From positions 1-64,000 of the forward strand of contig DASPRM010000139.1 of the NCBI GenBank assembly GCA_035624455.1: a stretch of DNA of 64,000 bases. Reading direction: 5' to 3'. Below are positions 8,265-16,765 of the stretch, one piece after another (within the stretch, counting starts at the first letter, position 1; every line of letters starts with the position of its first letter). The notes beneath the pieces are model-generated. The model saw nothing but the letters and a program-made list of their open reading frames with translations. It made no database searches and was not told where the DNA came from. The DNA comes from Terriglobales bacterium. Lineage in GTDB: Bacteria > Acidobacteriota > Terriglobia > Terriglobales > Acidobacteriaceae. The position numbers and the translations under genes are program-made.

Positions 8265-9206
8265 CTATTCCTTTTTTGCCGGGTGATAGCCGGCCTTGAT
8301 CGCGTCAGCTTCGGTCATGAACTTGCCATTCTTGGTGTTGCCGTACCAGCGGCCTCCTTTGTGATAGACCCCACTGTCCAGGTTGACCCAAACCATGCCG
8401 GGCTGAGGCGGCGTTTGCGCCTGTGACGAAGCTGGCTTGGTCTTTGCGCTGGGCCCTGTCGAAGCGCCTCCAGTGGAGCCGGTCTGGGTAGAGGCTGCAG
8501 TTGCACTGGACTTGGGTGCAGGACTTGAAGTGGGCCGCGGTGTCGAGCTCGCTGGCGTGCTGGCAGTGCTAGAAGGAGTAGTGTCGCCTCCGGTGGTCTT
8601 TTTGGATTTCTTCTTGGACGTGGTAGTCGCCTGGTCATTAGAAGCGGGCTGATTGGAAGCAGCAGAGCTAGAACCAGTGCTACCAGCGGCTGCATTTTCG
8701 GCTGCAGCCGTCTTCTTGGACTTCTTCTTGGAGCCAGCGGTTTCGGCGGTGGTAGATTGAGTCGAAGCAGACGATGTGCTCGCGGCAGCGGTTGTGCCCG
8801 AAGAGGTCTCGCTCCCCGTAGTCTTCTTGGACTTCTTCTTCGAAGTGGTGGTAGCGGTCTGATCGGCCGTCGTCTGGCTGGAACCAGCAGACGTGGAAGC
8901 AGAAGTGCCGCTATCTTCACTCTTTGCCTTCTTGGAAGACTTCTTGCCGGTCGTTGACTCCGTCGCAGTTGGGCTGGTGGACGAACCCGATTGCGCACTG
9001 GTGTCGTCAGAGGCTTTCTTCTTTTTCTTCTTGCTGGTTGTTGCCGTGCCGGTATCGGTCGTGGATTGGGTAGTGCTGGATTGGGAAGCGGTCTGCGGAT
9101 CAAGCACATTCGTGTTGCCGGACTTTCCGAGTGCAGGTGTGATTAGGAGGATCAGAGCCGAAACCATCACCACGGTCTTGGTCAGCATCTTCTTGAGAGG
9201 GGACAT
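8265..9206 (-). CDS. Exported Ser/Thr/Ala/Lys-rich repeat protein with C-terminal SGVYH-type domain
   Basis: A 313-residue protein from the ATG at 9206, which has AGGAGG 7 bases upstream; the frame continues further but without signals. Residues 1-28 are a signal peptide (VVMVSALILLITPALG). About residues 40-240 are low complexity: at least six Lys-rich blocks (KKKKKK or KKKSKK) alternate with Ser/Thr/Ala/Gln spacers. About the last 50 residues form a compact domain (MVWVNLDSGVYHKGGRWYG, then FMTEADAIKAGY). I know this domain as a recurrent C-terminal module in acidobacterial exported proteins, with no known function. The basic repeats could bind DNA or anionic polymers; that is speculation. 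Confidence 0.85.
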   Translation of the reverse strand: MSPLKKMLTKTVVMVSALILLITPALGKSGNTNVLDPQTASQSSTTQSTTDTGTATTSKKKKKKASDDTSAQSGSSTSPTATESTTGKKSSKKAKSEDSGTSASTSAGSSQTTADQTATTTSKKKSKKTTGSETSSGTTAAASTSSASTQSTTAETAGSKKKSKKTAAAENAAAGSTGSSSAASNQPASNDQATTTSKKKSKKTTGGDTTPSSTASTPASSTPRPTSSPAPKSSATAASTQTGSTGGASTGPSAKTKPASSQAQTPPQPGMVWVNLDSGVYHKGGRWYGNTKNGKFMTEADAIKAGYHPAKKE

Positions 9207-9419
9207 CCTGTGCCTCCTGGCAAAGATGATTTCGAAGCGCCTCGAAATGGCGCGGAAATTGGGTGCATATCTTAGTACGAGTATGATTTTCAGGCCAGTG
9301 CAAGCCTGAACGGCTATTTGTGTGATCTCCGTGCAAGCAAGCGTTTGCGGCTTGGCCGTCAAATACATATATTGTTTGGTTCGCTTGGCCGGACGCTCCC
9401 GTGTGCCCAAGGATAGACG

Positions 9420-10295
9420 ATGAGCGGAAGTGAGAAGTCGCGCAATCGGATTCTGATTGCCGATGACGATGAAGCCATCCGCGATTTTGTTACGGCGGTA
9501 TTGCAAGGCGACGGAGAGCTGGAAATTACGGTCTGCGCGACAGGGACAGAGGTTGAGGCGCAGCTGAAATCCAAAAGCTTCGACGTAGTGCTGCTCGACG
9601 TCTGGTTTGGTGATCGAAATGGCCTGGAGTTGCTGGCTGAGAATAAGGCTGACCTGGCAACATCACGTGTAATCATGATGACCGCAGACAGTACTTCGCA
9701 GACACTGCTTCGTGCTATCCGCGAAAATGCTTTCCAATACATCCGGAAGCCTTTCAGCCCGGATGAGCTGCGTGAAAAAGTGGAGGCAGCGCTGGCAGCA
9801 ACGGCTCCCGACCGAATTGAAGTCATTTCGGCGCTCTCTGATTGGGTGGAGGTCCTGGTTCCTTGTTCACGTGTAGCGGCAGCGCGCATTCAGGACTTCA
9901 TCATGCAGGTGAAGATGGATCTAAAGCCTGAGTTGCGCGAGATCGTGTCTTACGTGTTTCACGAACTGCTGCTGAACGCGATCGAATGGGGAGGCAAGCT
10001 TGATCCCACGCGCAAAGTGAGGATCGCGTTCCTTCACACACCGCGAATGGTGCTATACCGCATTCAGGATCCAGGGTCGGGCTTTAGTTTTGACAATATT
10101 CCGCACGCGGCGGTCAGCAACGAGCCGGATGATCCACTACGCCACTCGCGTGTTCGGGAAGAAGCGGGCATGCGTCCGGGCGGACTCGGACTGATGATGG
10201 TGAAGTCAATGGCTGACGAGTTGCTCTATAACGAGGCGCACAACGAAGTCGTGTTCGTGAAATACCTGGACAGGACGCCCGAAAGCACGAGCTGA
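9420..10295 (+). CDS. Receiver-ATPase fusion response regulator
   Basis: A 291-residue two-domain regulator. AAGGA lies 7 bases before the ATG. Residues 10-130 are a receiver with acidic residues DDDE (15-18), phospho-acceptor Asp-60 (VVLLDVWFG), a Thr in MMTAD and Lys-110 (IRKPF). Residues about 150-285 are a HATPase domain of the anti-sigma-factor/RsbW type: N-box ELLLNAIEWGG, G1-like QDPGSGFS, and a glycine loop RPGGLGLMMVKS. There is no DHp histidine, so it is not a histidine kinase. In related proteins the receiver gates a serine-kinase-like or binding activity toward STAS proteins. A STAS protein is encoded at 56580, but a link is untested. Confidence 0.85.
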   Translation: MSGSEKSRNRILIADDDEAIRDFVTAVLQGDGELEITVCATGTEVEAQLKSKSFDVVLLDVWFGDRNGLELLAENKADLATSRVIMMTADSTSQTLLRAIRENAFQYIRKPFSPDELREKVEAALAATAPDRIEVISALSDWVEVLVPCSRVAAARIQDFIMQVKMDLKPELREIVSYVFHELLLNAIEWGGKLDPTRKVRIAFLHTPRMVLYRIQDPGSGFSFDNIPHAAVSNEPDDPLRHSRVREEAGMRPGGLGLMMVKSMADELLYNEAHNEVVFVKYLDRTPESTS

Positions 10296-10323
10296 CGGGG
10301 GAGAGGGGGCGGGAAGCCAAATC

Positions 10324-11118
10324 ATGCAGGACTATGGCAAAACTGCGGTTGCTTTTCTTCTGCTCCGCGTCATTGTGCTTGCCTTCTTAGTTCTGATTCC
10401 AAGCACCCCGGCTGAGGCGCAGCTCAACCAGAGAATTCCTTCGAGCGGTTGGATTGATGTCTCAGTAGCTGTCGATCCCGCGAAAATTCCGGTCTACGCT
10501 GGCGATCCGGAGCCGCAGTTCACGTTGGTTAAGTCGATGGCGAAAGGGGACAAGCTGAACCTCTCCGATTTGCATATGGGCGTGCACACCGGTACGCATA
10601 TTGATGCTCCGCTGCATTTCATTGCCGATGGTGGGTCGGTCGATCGAATACCGCTGGAGAATCTGATTGGGCCGGCGCTGGTAATTGAATGCTCGCGAAG
10701 TGCAGCGATTGTGGATGCCGCGGAACTGAACCGACATGACTGGAGGGGCGCCAAGCGGCTCCTATTCAAGACTCGCAATTCCTATGACAATTTCTGGAAC
10801 GACAAGACCTTCCACAAAGACTACGTGGCGTTTGCTCCTGATGCTGCTCAGTTGCTGGGGCAGGCCGGCGTGGAGTTGGTGGGTATCGACTACCTGTCGG
10901 CAGAAAAATTCGGATCGCCCGAACCGAAGGCGCATTTGGCGCTGCTGAGCCAAGGCGTGGTCATTGTGGAGGGTCTCGATCTGCGCCCGGTTATGGGCGG
11001 CAATTACGACATGATTGCGCTTCCGGTGAAACTCGCGGGCATTGAGGGATCTCCCACACGGGTAGTGCTGCGGAAGAGTGCAGGTGAGCGGAAAACGGCG
11101 CCAGCCGTCCGGAAATGA
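10324..11118 (+). CDS. Exported cyclase-family (kynurenine formamidase-like) metal hydrolase
   Basis: A 264-residue protein of the cyclase / KynB family. It has a signal peptide (LLLRVIVLAFLVLIPS, ending AEAQ). The metal-binding signature HTGTHIDAPLHF lies at about residue 92-103, followed by the family's C-terminal EGLDLRPVMGGNYDMIALPVKLAGIEGSP. Members hydrolyse N-formylkynurenine or related cyclic and formyl amides using Zn or Mn. Here the enzyme is probably exported, and no kynurenine-pathway gene is adjacent, so the substrate is open. It starts 28 bases after the receiver-ATPase gene and could be co-transcribed with it. Confidence 0.86.
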   Translation: MQDYGKTAVAFLLLRVIVLAFLVLIPSTPAEAQLNQRIPSSGWIDVSVAVDPAKIPVYAGDPEPQFTLVKSMAKGDKLNLSDLHMGVHTGTHIDAPLHFIADGGSVDRIPLENLIGPALVIECSRSAAIVDAAELNRHDWRGAKRLLFKTRNSYDNFWNDKTFHKDYVAFAPDAAQLLGQAGVELVGIDYLSAEKFGSPEPKAHLALLSQGVVIVEGLDLRPVMGGNYDMIALPVKLAGIEGSPTRVVLRKSAGERKTAPAVRK

Positions 11119-11302
11119 ATAGATCCTTCGCCTCGCGCAGGGCGACCTAACACAATTGCTTACCGGGTGAGCAAAATCGAGTCTAACGAGGGTGCACAAT
11201 TTTCTTGCATCGGCTTGTGGACCCGGACATCAAACTCCGCGTGAGCCTGAGGAATCTGCGGCAGTTTCGCTTGCGTTCCCCGCGAGCAGTGATGCTTGCG
11301 CC

Positions 11303-12934
11303 ATGTCAAACAGCGGGGAGGCGCTAGTGCGTTCCGAGTGCTTGCCGTTCAGGCTTATCCCGCATAGCACTCCGCTATTCCTCGATTACCTTGATTACGG
11401 AGCCAAGATCCAACAGTTCTATCCCCGTCCGCCGCACTTGCTGGAGTGGGTTCAAGAAGAGGCCAGGCGGATCGAGTATGGGGCGGATCGCCGGGAAAGA
11501 GTGGCGAACGTCCTGGAGCGGCAGAACCGGCACTGGAATGGATCCAGTGAGACCCTAAAGAATATCGAGCGCCTGCGGGCGGGAGCTGCAGCAATAGTTA
11601 CTGGCCAGCAAGTGGCTTTGTTCGGAGGACCGCTATTTTCCATCCTGAAGGCGTTGACCGCGGTTAGGCTGGCAGAAGAAGCCACAGCCGGAGGGATCGA
11701 TTGCGTCCCGCTTTTTTGGCTAGCAACGGAAGATCACGATCTGGAAGAGGTGAACCATACCTGGATTCCCGGGGCCGGTGGGGTACTGCAGAGGATCAGA
11801 TCCGACTCGCGTGGAGTTGAGGATGCGCCGGTGGGGAGTATCCGCTTCGGCGCGGAGATCGAGCAGGCAGTGGGGCAAGCAGCCGATCTTCTGGGCGAAT
11901 CGGAAATGACGGACCTGCTGCGAGAATCGTACCGCCCCGGCGAGACCTTGGGCAGCGCATTCGCCCGGCTGTTTGCCGGGATTTTTCACAAATGGGGCGT
12001 CATTCAGGTGGACGCCTCCGATCCTGAGCTGCGCCGGATCGCGCAGCCGATCTATCTTGCTGCGATTGAGAATGCGGAGGAGCTGGACCGGAAAATTTTG
12101 GAACGGGGGAAGGAACTGGAGGAGGCCGGATATCACCAGCAGGTCAAGGTGACGCCATCCTCGACGCTGCTGTTTGAAATTCGGGACGGACGCCGGACCG
12201 CGATCAGGAGAGTGAATGGTGGCATGTTCCTTGCCGGCGAAGAGAAGGTCACGCGCGAACAGTTGCTCGACAAGATCGAGAACATGCCCGAGGGTTTCAG
12301 CCCCAACGTGCTACTGCGCCCAGTTGAAGAGGATTACCTGCTGCCGACGCTTGCATACACGGGAGGCCCAGCGGAAGTCGCCTACTTCGCACAGGCCGGA
12401 GTTGTATTCGAAAAGCTGCTGGGGCGGGTAACTCCGGTGCTGCCCAGGTTCAGCGCGACCTTGGTCGAAGCAAAACAGCAGAAATTACTGGATAAGTACA
12501 GGATCAAACTTTCGGATCTTTTCCATGGGCCAGAGGAAACGAGACGACGCTTGGCCGAGCGGGCGCTGGCTTCGGGTTTGCAAGAGAAGTTCGAGCGGGT
12601 CGCGAAGCAAATGCAAAACGAGTTGTACCAACTCCTGGGCGAACTGGAGCGCCTGGATCCAACTTTGGTGGACGCGGGCAAGCACGCGGAATCGAAAATC
12701 CAGCACCAACTGGAACAACTGCGAGCCCGGGCAGCACGGGCCGAGTTGCGGAAAGACGAGGATATTACCCGTCACGCGGATACCCTGAGTGCTGCTCTGT
12801 TTCCCGATAAGGGTCTGCAGGAAAGGGAAGTCGCTGGCGTATATTTTCTGGCGCGGCATGGCCTGAGCCTTGTGGAGCAACTTTACGAGGCGACCCAGAC
12901 GCGATGCCCGGATCATCAAGTGATGTACCTTTAG
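11303..12934 (+). CDS. bshC: Bacillithiol biosynthesis cysteine-adding enzyme BshC
   Basis: Putative cysteine ligase of bacillithiol synthesis, 543 residues from the ATG at 11303. This agrees with the usual family length of about 540; the frame is open 37 codons further upstream but without family similarity. BshC adds cysteine to glucosaminyl-malate, the last step of bacillithiol formation. Recognisable stretches are VTGQQVALFGGPLFSILKAL, PLFWLATEDHDLEEVNH and the central RPVEEDYLLPTLAYTGGPAE, with a helical coiled segment near residues 400-470. No bshA or bshB lies in the window. Its presence indicates bacillithiol rather than, or beside, glutathione in this organism. Confidence 0.92.
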   Translation: MSNSGEALVRSECLPFRLIPHSTPLFLDYLDYGAKIQQFYPRPPHLLEWVQEEARRIEYGADRRERVANVLERQNRHWNGSSETLKNIERLRAGAAAIVTGQQVALFGGPLFSILKALTAVRLAEEATAGGIDCVPLFWLATEDHDLEEVNHTWIPGAGGVLQRIRSDSRGVEDAPVGSIRFGAEIEQAVGQAADLLGESEMTDLLRESYRPGETLGSAFARLFAGIFHKWGVIQVDASDPELRRIAQPIYLAAIENAEELDRKILERGKELEEAGYHQQVKVTPSSTLLFEIRDGRRTAIRRVNGGMFLAGEEKVTREQLLDKIENMPEGFSPNVLLRPVEEDYLLPTLAYTGGPAEVAYFAQAGVVFEKLLGRVTPVLPRFSATLVEAKQQKLLDKYRIKLSDLFHGPEETRRRLAERALASGLQEKFERVAKQMQNELYQLLGELERLDPTLVDAGKHAESKIQHQLEQLRARAARAELRKDEDITRHADTLSAALFPDKGLQEREVAGVYFLARHGLSLVEQLYEATQTRCPDHQVMYL

Positions 12935-13024
12935 CCCTCACGATTCAAGTCAAATTCTGGGTCAGACCAATCTCGAAGGAATCCATTAACATGGACGTGC
13001 CCGGTAGCTTTTCCCGCGGCATGA

Positions 13025-14431
13025 ATGATGGCTTCTGATCCCTCCAATCTTTCTTCGGGGGTTGCCACGAAAGCGTCGCCCCGCTCGGCTAATCGCCTGC
13101 AGTCCACTTTTCGCGCATTAAGCCATCGCAATTTTCAATTGTTCTTCGGTGGACAGCTGATTTCGCTGATCGGGACGTGGATGCAGAACGTAGCGCAGGC
13201 GTGGTTGGTCTATCGCATGACGGGGTCGTCACTGCTGCTGGGAACGATCGGCTTTGCCAGCCAGTTTCCTGTCTTCCTTGTTGCTCCCATCGGAGGAACG
13301 GCCGCCGACCGCTACAACCGGCGCAAGCTGGTGCTCGGTACTCAGACGTCATCCATGTTGTTGGCTTTGATCCTGGCAGCACTGACGCTGGCGCACCGCG
13401 TGCAGGTGTGGCACATCTTCGTTCTGGCAGCGTTCTTGGGTGTGGTCAATGCTTTTGACATTCCAGCGCGCCAGGCGTTCATGGTGGAGATGGTTGGCAA
13501 GGAAGATCTGATAAACGCTATCGCCCTGAACTCTTCAATGTTCAACGGAGCGCGTATTCTGGGGCCGGCGATCGCGGGAATTCTGGTTGCCAGCATCGGC
13601 GAAGGATGGTGCTTCTTTGGCAATGGCGTGAGCTATGTGGCGGTCATTATCGGACTGCTGCTGATGCGAGTCGAGGAGCGCAAGGGACGAACCGCGGGGA
13701 CGCCGCTGTCGCACATTGTCGAAGGTTTCCGTTACGTCCGCAGCACCGTGCCGATCCGCAACATCCTGCTCCTGCTGGGGCTTGTGAGCCTGGTGGCTAT
13801 GCCGTACGCAGTGCTGATGCCGATCTTTGCCGATCGCATTTTGCACGGCGGCGCACGCGGGTTAGGCATTCTAATGGGCGCCACCGGAGTCGGAGCATTG
13901 CTTGCTGGATTAACTCTGGCGACCCGACAAAGGGTGCGCGGGCTGGGACGGATCATCGGGACAGCTGCGGTCGGTTTCAGCCTGAGCCTGATCGCCTTTG
14001 CCTGGTCACGATCGTTTGCGTTGTCAGTCGTATTGTTGGTGCCCGTGGGTTATTTCATGATGTTGGCGAGCACTGCGTCGAACACGTTGATCCAGGTGAT
14101 GGTCGCTGACGAATTTCGCGGCCGGGTGATGGCCGTGTACTCCATGATGTTCATGGGCATGGCGCCCTTCGGATCCTTCTTTGCAGGAGCATTGGCTGGC
14201 AAGGTCGGCGCTCCTCTGACTCTTACGATCGGCGCGACAGCGTGCGTTGCCGGAGGAGCAGTATTTTTGATCCAACTTTCCGAAATGCGAGTTGAAGCGC
14301 GGAGGTTGATTGTAGCGCAGGGCCTTGGGGGAGGCGATCCAGCGCAGGAGATAACCAGTGCGGGTGTGACAACCGAGCCGTTTTCACTGGAGCAGCGGAC
14401 GGTAAACCTGGATGAGGTGACGGGCGGGTAG
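13025..14431 (+). CDS. MFS transporter (EntS/MFS_3 type)
   Basis: A 468-residue twelve-helix major facilitator. It opens with a short cytoplasmic N terminus and FRALSHRNFQLFFGGQLISLIGTWMQNVAQAWLVYRMTGS, characteristic of the enterobactin exporter-like (MFS_3, DUF894) branch. The loop 2/3 motif is GGTAADRYNRRKLV. The family exports siderophores, antibiotics or other small molecules; no substrate can be read from this sequence. It follows bshC after 90 bases on the same strand. The C-terminal 50 residues are a polar cytoplasmic tail. Confidence 0.88.
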   Translation: MMASDPSNLSSGVATKASPRSANRLQSTFRALSHRNFQLFFGGQLISLIGTWMQNVAQAWLVYRMTGSSLLLGTIGFASQFPVFLVAPIGGTAADRYNRRKLVLGTQTSSMLLALILAALTLAHRVQVWHIFVLAAFLGVVNAFDIPARQAFMVEMVGKEDLINAIALNSSMFNGARILGPAIAGILVASIGEGWCFFGNGVSYVAVIIGLLLMRVEERKGRTAGTPLSHIVEGFRYVRSTVPIRNILLLLGLVSLVAMPYAVLMPIFADRILHGGARGLGILMGATGVGALLAGLTLATRQRVRGLGRIIGTAAVGFSLSLIAFAWSRSFALSVVLLVPVGYFMMLASTASNTLIQVMVADEFRGRVMAVYSMMFMGMAPFGSFFAGALAGKVGAPLTLTIGATACVAGGAVFLIQLSEMRVEARRLIVAQGLGGGDPAQEITSAGVTTEPFSLEQRTVNLDEVTGG

Positions 14432-14633
14432 CAGAAATAGGGACCCTCCTGTTATCCGATTTCCACATTTTCACCTAGAATTAAGGACCGGGAAGAAGTG
14501 ATCTCTGCGGAATCCACCGCCAGACCTGCAGCAAGACGGCGCGTGGGGGCGGACTGGGGTTGATGACACTAGTCCCCGGCCGACAACCGAAAATGGCTCC
14601 GGAGAAGACACATTCGCAGTTTATCGGGGCCAG

Positions 14634-14771
14634 ATGCAATATCCACTCGATAGCCCTCCAGCGTGGCGTTACACCGCCAAGGATGCGCTGCGCTCACCAT
14701 CCGTACCTGCGGTGGCCAAATTCCGCAAGGCCATCGAAGACGCAGAGAAGCATCAGGGAAAGAAGCCGTAG
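14634..14771 (+). CDS. Possible small protein or 3' gene remnant (45 codons)
   Basis: The 390 bases between the MFS gene and dinB hold no clear gene. The best candidate is this 45-codon frame ending at 14771. Its translation begins MQYPLDSPPAWRY and ends in a helical, charged stretch, VAKFRKAIEDAEKHQGKKP, which looks like a genuine protein C terminus. The frame is open upstream to 14502 without an ATG, and there is only a weak ribosome site. It may be a short real gene, or the tail of a gene that has lost its 5' end. I do not recognise it. Confidence 0.25.
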   Translation: MQYPLDSPPAWRYTAKDALRSPSVPAVAKFRKAIEDAEKHQGKKP

Positions 14772-14820
14772 AACGTTCAGGACGGACGTTCAACACAAAC
14801 AACAAATGAGCATGCCTTCC

Positions 14821-16077
14821 CTAATCTTTATTTCCTGATTTGTTCTTGCCGGGCAGATTGGCGGGATTTTCGTGGACGCGCTCGCGGAAGCCGCCCTTCA
14901 GGCCACTAGCCAACGAGACGGCAGATTCGCCAAACTTGTCCCGCAGATGATCAACCGCACCGAGCGCCTTCCTCCAGCGAGTTTGCTTTTCTGACTCCAG
15001 CAAATCCATCTGACCTTCGGTGGGTTCGAGCGATGAGACCTGGACTCCCAGCAAGCGCACCATCTGGCCACGTCTCCAGTTTTTGCGGAAGAGAGTGCGA
15101 GCCTGCTCCAGAATCTCAGTGTCGAGTTGGGTGCGGGTGGGAAGGGAATGCTCCCGCGTAATGGTGGAAAAATCGTGGTAGCGTAGCTTGAGGCGGACCG
15201 TCCGAGCATGGAGACGATGCTCACGTAAGCGGCGGCCTACCATCTCGGAGAGGCGAGCGAGCGTCGCCTCGAGCTGGCACTCATCCGCAGTGTCCTGCGA
15301 GAAGGTGTGTTCGTGGCCGATAGACTTGGGGCCGACGTTGGCGCCGATATCCTCGTCGAACCAGCCGCCGGCATCGAGGCCGTGAGATTTACCTGCGAGT
15401 GCTAATCCCCAGGCGCCGAATCTCTCGCGAAGGAAGTCCTCGCCGAAACGCGCGAGGTCGCCGACCTTGCGAATGCCGAACTGATGCAGGTTCTGTTCGG
15501 TGACCTTGCCCACGCCCGGAATTTTGCGGACGTCCAGAGGCGCAAGGAAATTCGCTTCTTCACCAGGTGGCACCCAGAGGACGCCATTAGGCTTGGCTTG
15601 ATCCGAGGCAACTTTAGCAACCACTCGCGAAGTGGCAATGCCGATCGAGCAGTTGAGATCGGTGTCGCGCTTCATCTTTTCGTGCAGCGAGTGGGCAGCA
15701 AGCAGCGGGGGGCCGTGCAGGCGTTCGGCTCCAGTCAGATCCAGGTAGGCTTCGTCGATGGATGCCATCTCCAGTTGCGGCGAGAAGCTCTCGAGTACAC
15801 GATAAACCTTCTTGGAATACTCGCTGTAGCGCTCGGGATGGCCATCAATAAAGATGGCGTGGGGACATAGCTTGTAGGCGGCGCGCAGCGGCATGGCCGA
15901 ATGCACACCAAATGTGCGCGCCTGGTAGGAGGCCGCGGCGCAGACGCCACGTTCGTTTGGCCGGCCGCCAACAACTACAGCTTTCCCTTTCAGCGAGGGG
16001 TCAAACAGCTCTTCGACCGAGACAAAAAAGGCATCCATGTCGACGTGAAATACAGTTCGTTGGACGGTAAGAGACAT
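14821..16077 (-). CDS. dinB: DNA polymerase IV (Y family)
   Basis: A translesion polymerase of 418 residues from the ATG at 16077; a GTG 24 bases upstream is also possible. Motif I is FHVDMDAFFVSVEELF with metal-binding Asp residues and the steric-gate Phe. The catalytic SIDEAYLDLT lies near residue 100, the HhH motif is VRKIPGVGKVTEQNL, and the little-finger domain is present. After that comes a basic C-terminal tail. No beta-clamp motif is evident beyond a possible QMDLL near residue 362. It is monocistronic on the minus strand. I see no LexA-like box that I would defend in its upstream region. Confidence 0.93.
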   Translation of the reverse strand: MSLTVQRTVFHVDMDAFFVSVEELFDPSLKGKAVVVGGRPNERGVCAAASYQARTFGVHSAMPLRAAYKLCPHAIFIDGHPERYSEYSKKVYRVLESFSPQLEMASIDEAYLDLTGAERLHGPPLLAAHSLHEKMKRDTDLNCSIGIATSRVVAKVASDQAKPNGVLWVPPGEEANFLAPLDVRKIPGVGKVTEQNLHQFGIRKVGDLARFGEDFLRERFGAWGLALAGKSHGLDAGGWFDEDIGANVGPKSIGHEHTFSQDTADECQLEATLARLSEMVGRRLREHRLHARTVRLKLRYHDFSTITREHSLPTRTQLDTEILEQARTLFRKNWRRGQMVRLLGVQVSSLEPTEGQMDLLESEKQTRWRKALGAVDHLRDKFGESAVSLASGLKGGFRERVHENPANLPGKNKSGNKD

Positions 16078-16273
16078 GGCAGCAAATAAAGATTTAACCA
16101 CAAGGGACGCAGGTGCACCTGGCTCTTAATGCGGCGACAGGGTGGCAAGTTGGGGCGAAGTGGAAGTTAGAGATACAGAGTTCCTTGGGCCTGCGGCCTC
16201 AGGATGACCCTGAATGCGAGGTGTTACACATTAATCAGCCTGTTGGATCTTTTACCCAACCCCACCACCATCA

Positions 16274-16312
16274 CGGTACAAAATGCCGTTAAGATTGTGG
16301 CATAATGTACCG
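16274..16312 (+). promoter_or_regulatory. Inverted-repeat operator/promoter of the toxin-antitoxin operon
   Basis: CGGTACAAAATGCC (16274-16287) is repeated in inverse as GGCATAATGTACCG (16299-16312) with two mismatches and an 11-base spacer. CATAAT in the right arm resembles a -10 element. It overlaps the most upstream possible ATG of the antitoxin, as expected for an autorepressed Xre-type antitoxin. Operator function is inference. Confidence 0.6.
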
Positions 16313-16765
16313 GTGGCACATAGGACAATAAGGGCGGAAGCAAGCACGGCCAAGAGATTCAACCAGCATCTTTCGGAATGGCTGGGAACCAAAGCCACTT
16401 CCGAGCCGGAATTGGTCTCGCAGGTGGAGAAGGGCTTGCCGCTGGGAATCGTGGAAAGGTTAGTGGAACACGGGTTGACCAGGCAAGAGGTGTTCCACGT
16501 CATAATCCACGAGCGGACATTGAAACACCGGCGCAGCCGGCGGCAGCCGCTGTCCCGCGAGGAATCGGACCGGGCTCTGCGAACCGCGCGTTTGCTGGCG
16601 CGGGCGGAGACTGTGTTGGGCGCCAAGGAAGAGGCGCTGGCATGGCTACGGGGCCCGAAGCGGCGCTTTGGGGGGCGCTCGCCATTGCAGATGATGGCGA
16701 CGGAAGCTGGTGGACGGCTGGTAGAGGAAATGCTGATCCAGATCGAAGAGGGCATGTTTGCCTGA
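16283..16765 (+). CDS. Xre/MbcA/ParS-type antitoxin
   Basis: Antitoxin of the Xre/MbcA/ParS family (DUF2384-containing), up to 160 residues. The N-terminal half is a small helical DNA-binding region with GLPLGIVERLVEHGLTRQEV and the helix end VIIHERTLKHRR. The C-terminal toxin-binding domain has SDRALRTARLLARAETVLG, AWLRGPKRRFGGRSPLQMM and ends in EGMFA. It should neutralise the RES protein and repress the operon. The inverted repeat covers codons 1-10 of this frame, so the real start may be the in-frame GTG at 16313, which would give a nearly leaderless mRNA. Its stop overlaps the toxin start by one base (TGATG). Confidence 0.88.
   Translation: MPLRLWHNVPVAHRTIRAEASTAKRFNQHLSEWLGTKATSEPELVSQVEKGLPLGIVERLVEHGLTRQEVFHVIIHERTLKHRRSRRQPLSREESDRALRTARLLARAETVLGAKEEALAWLRGPKRRFGGRSPLQMMATEAGGRLVEEMLIQIEEGMFA

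Noticed and set aside
8315-9109. A 264-codon minus-strand Arg/Pro-rich frame inside the Lys-rich repeat gene
   Set aside because: It is the same DNA in another frame. The frame with signal peptide, AGGAGG site and conserved C-terminal domain is the real one.
16150-16260. GC-rich repeated-looking text between dinB and the toxin-antitoxin operon
   Set aside because: It resembles dispersed sequence of related genomes from memory, but only one copy is in the window, so a repeat cannot be shown.
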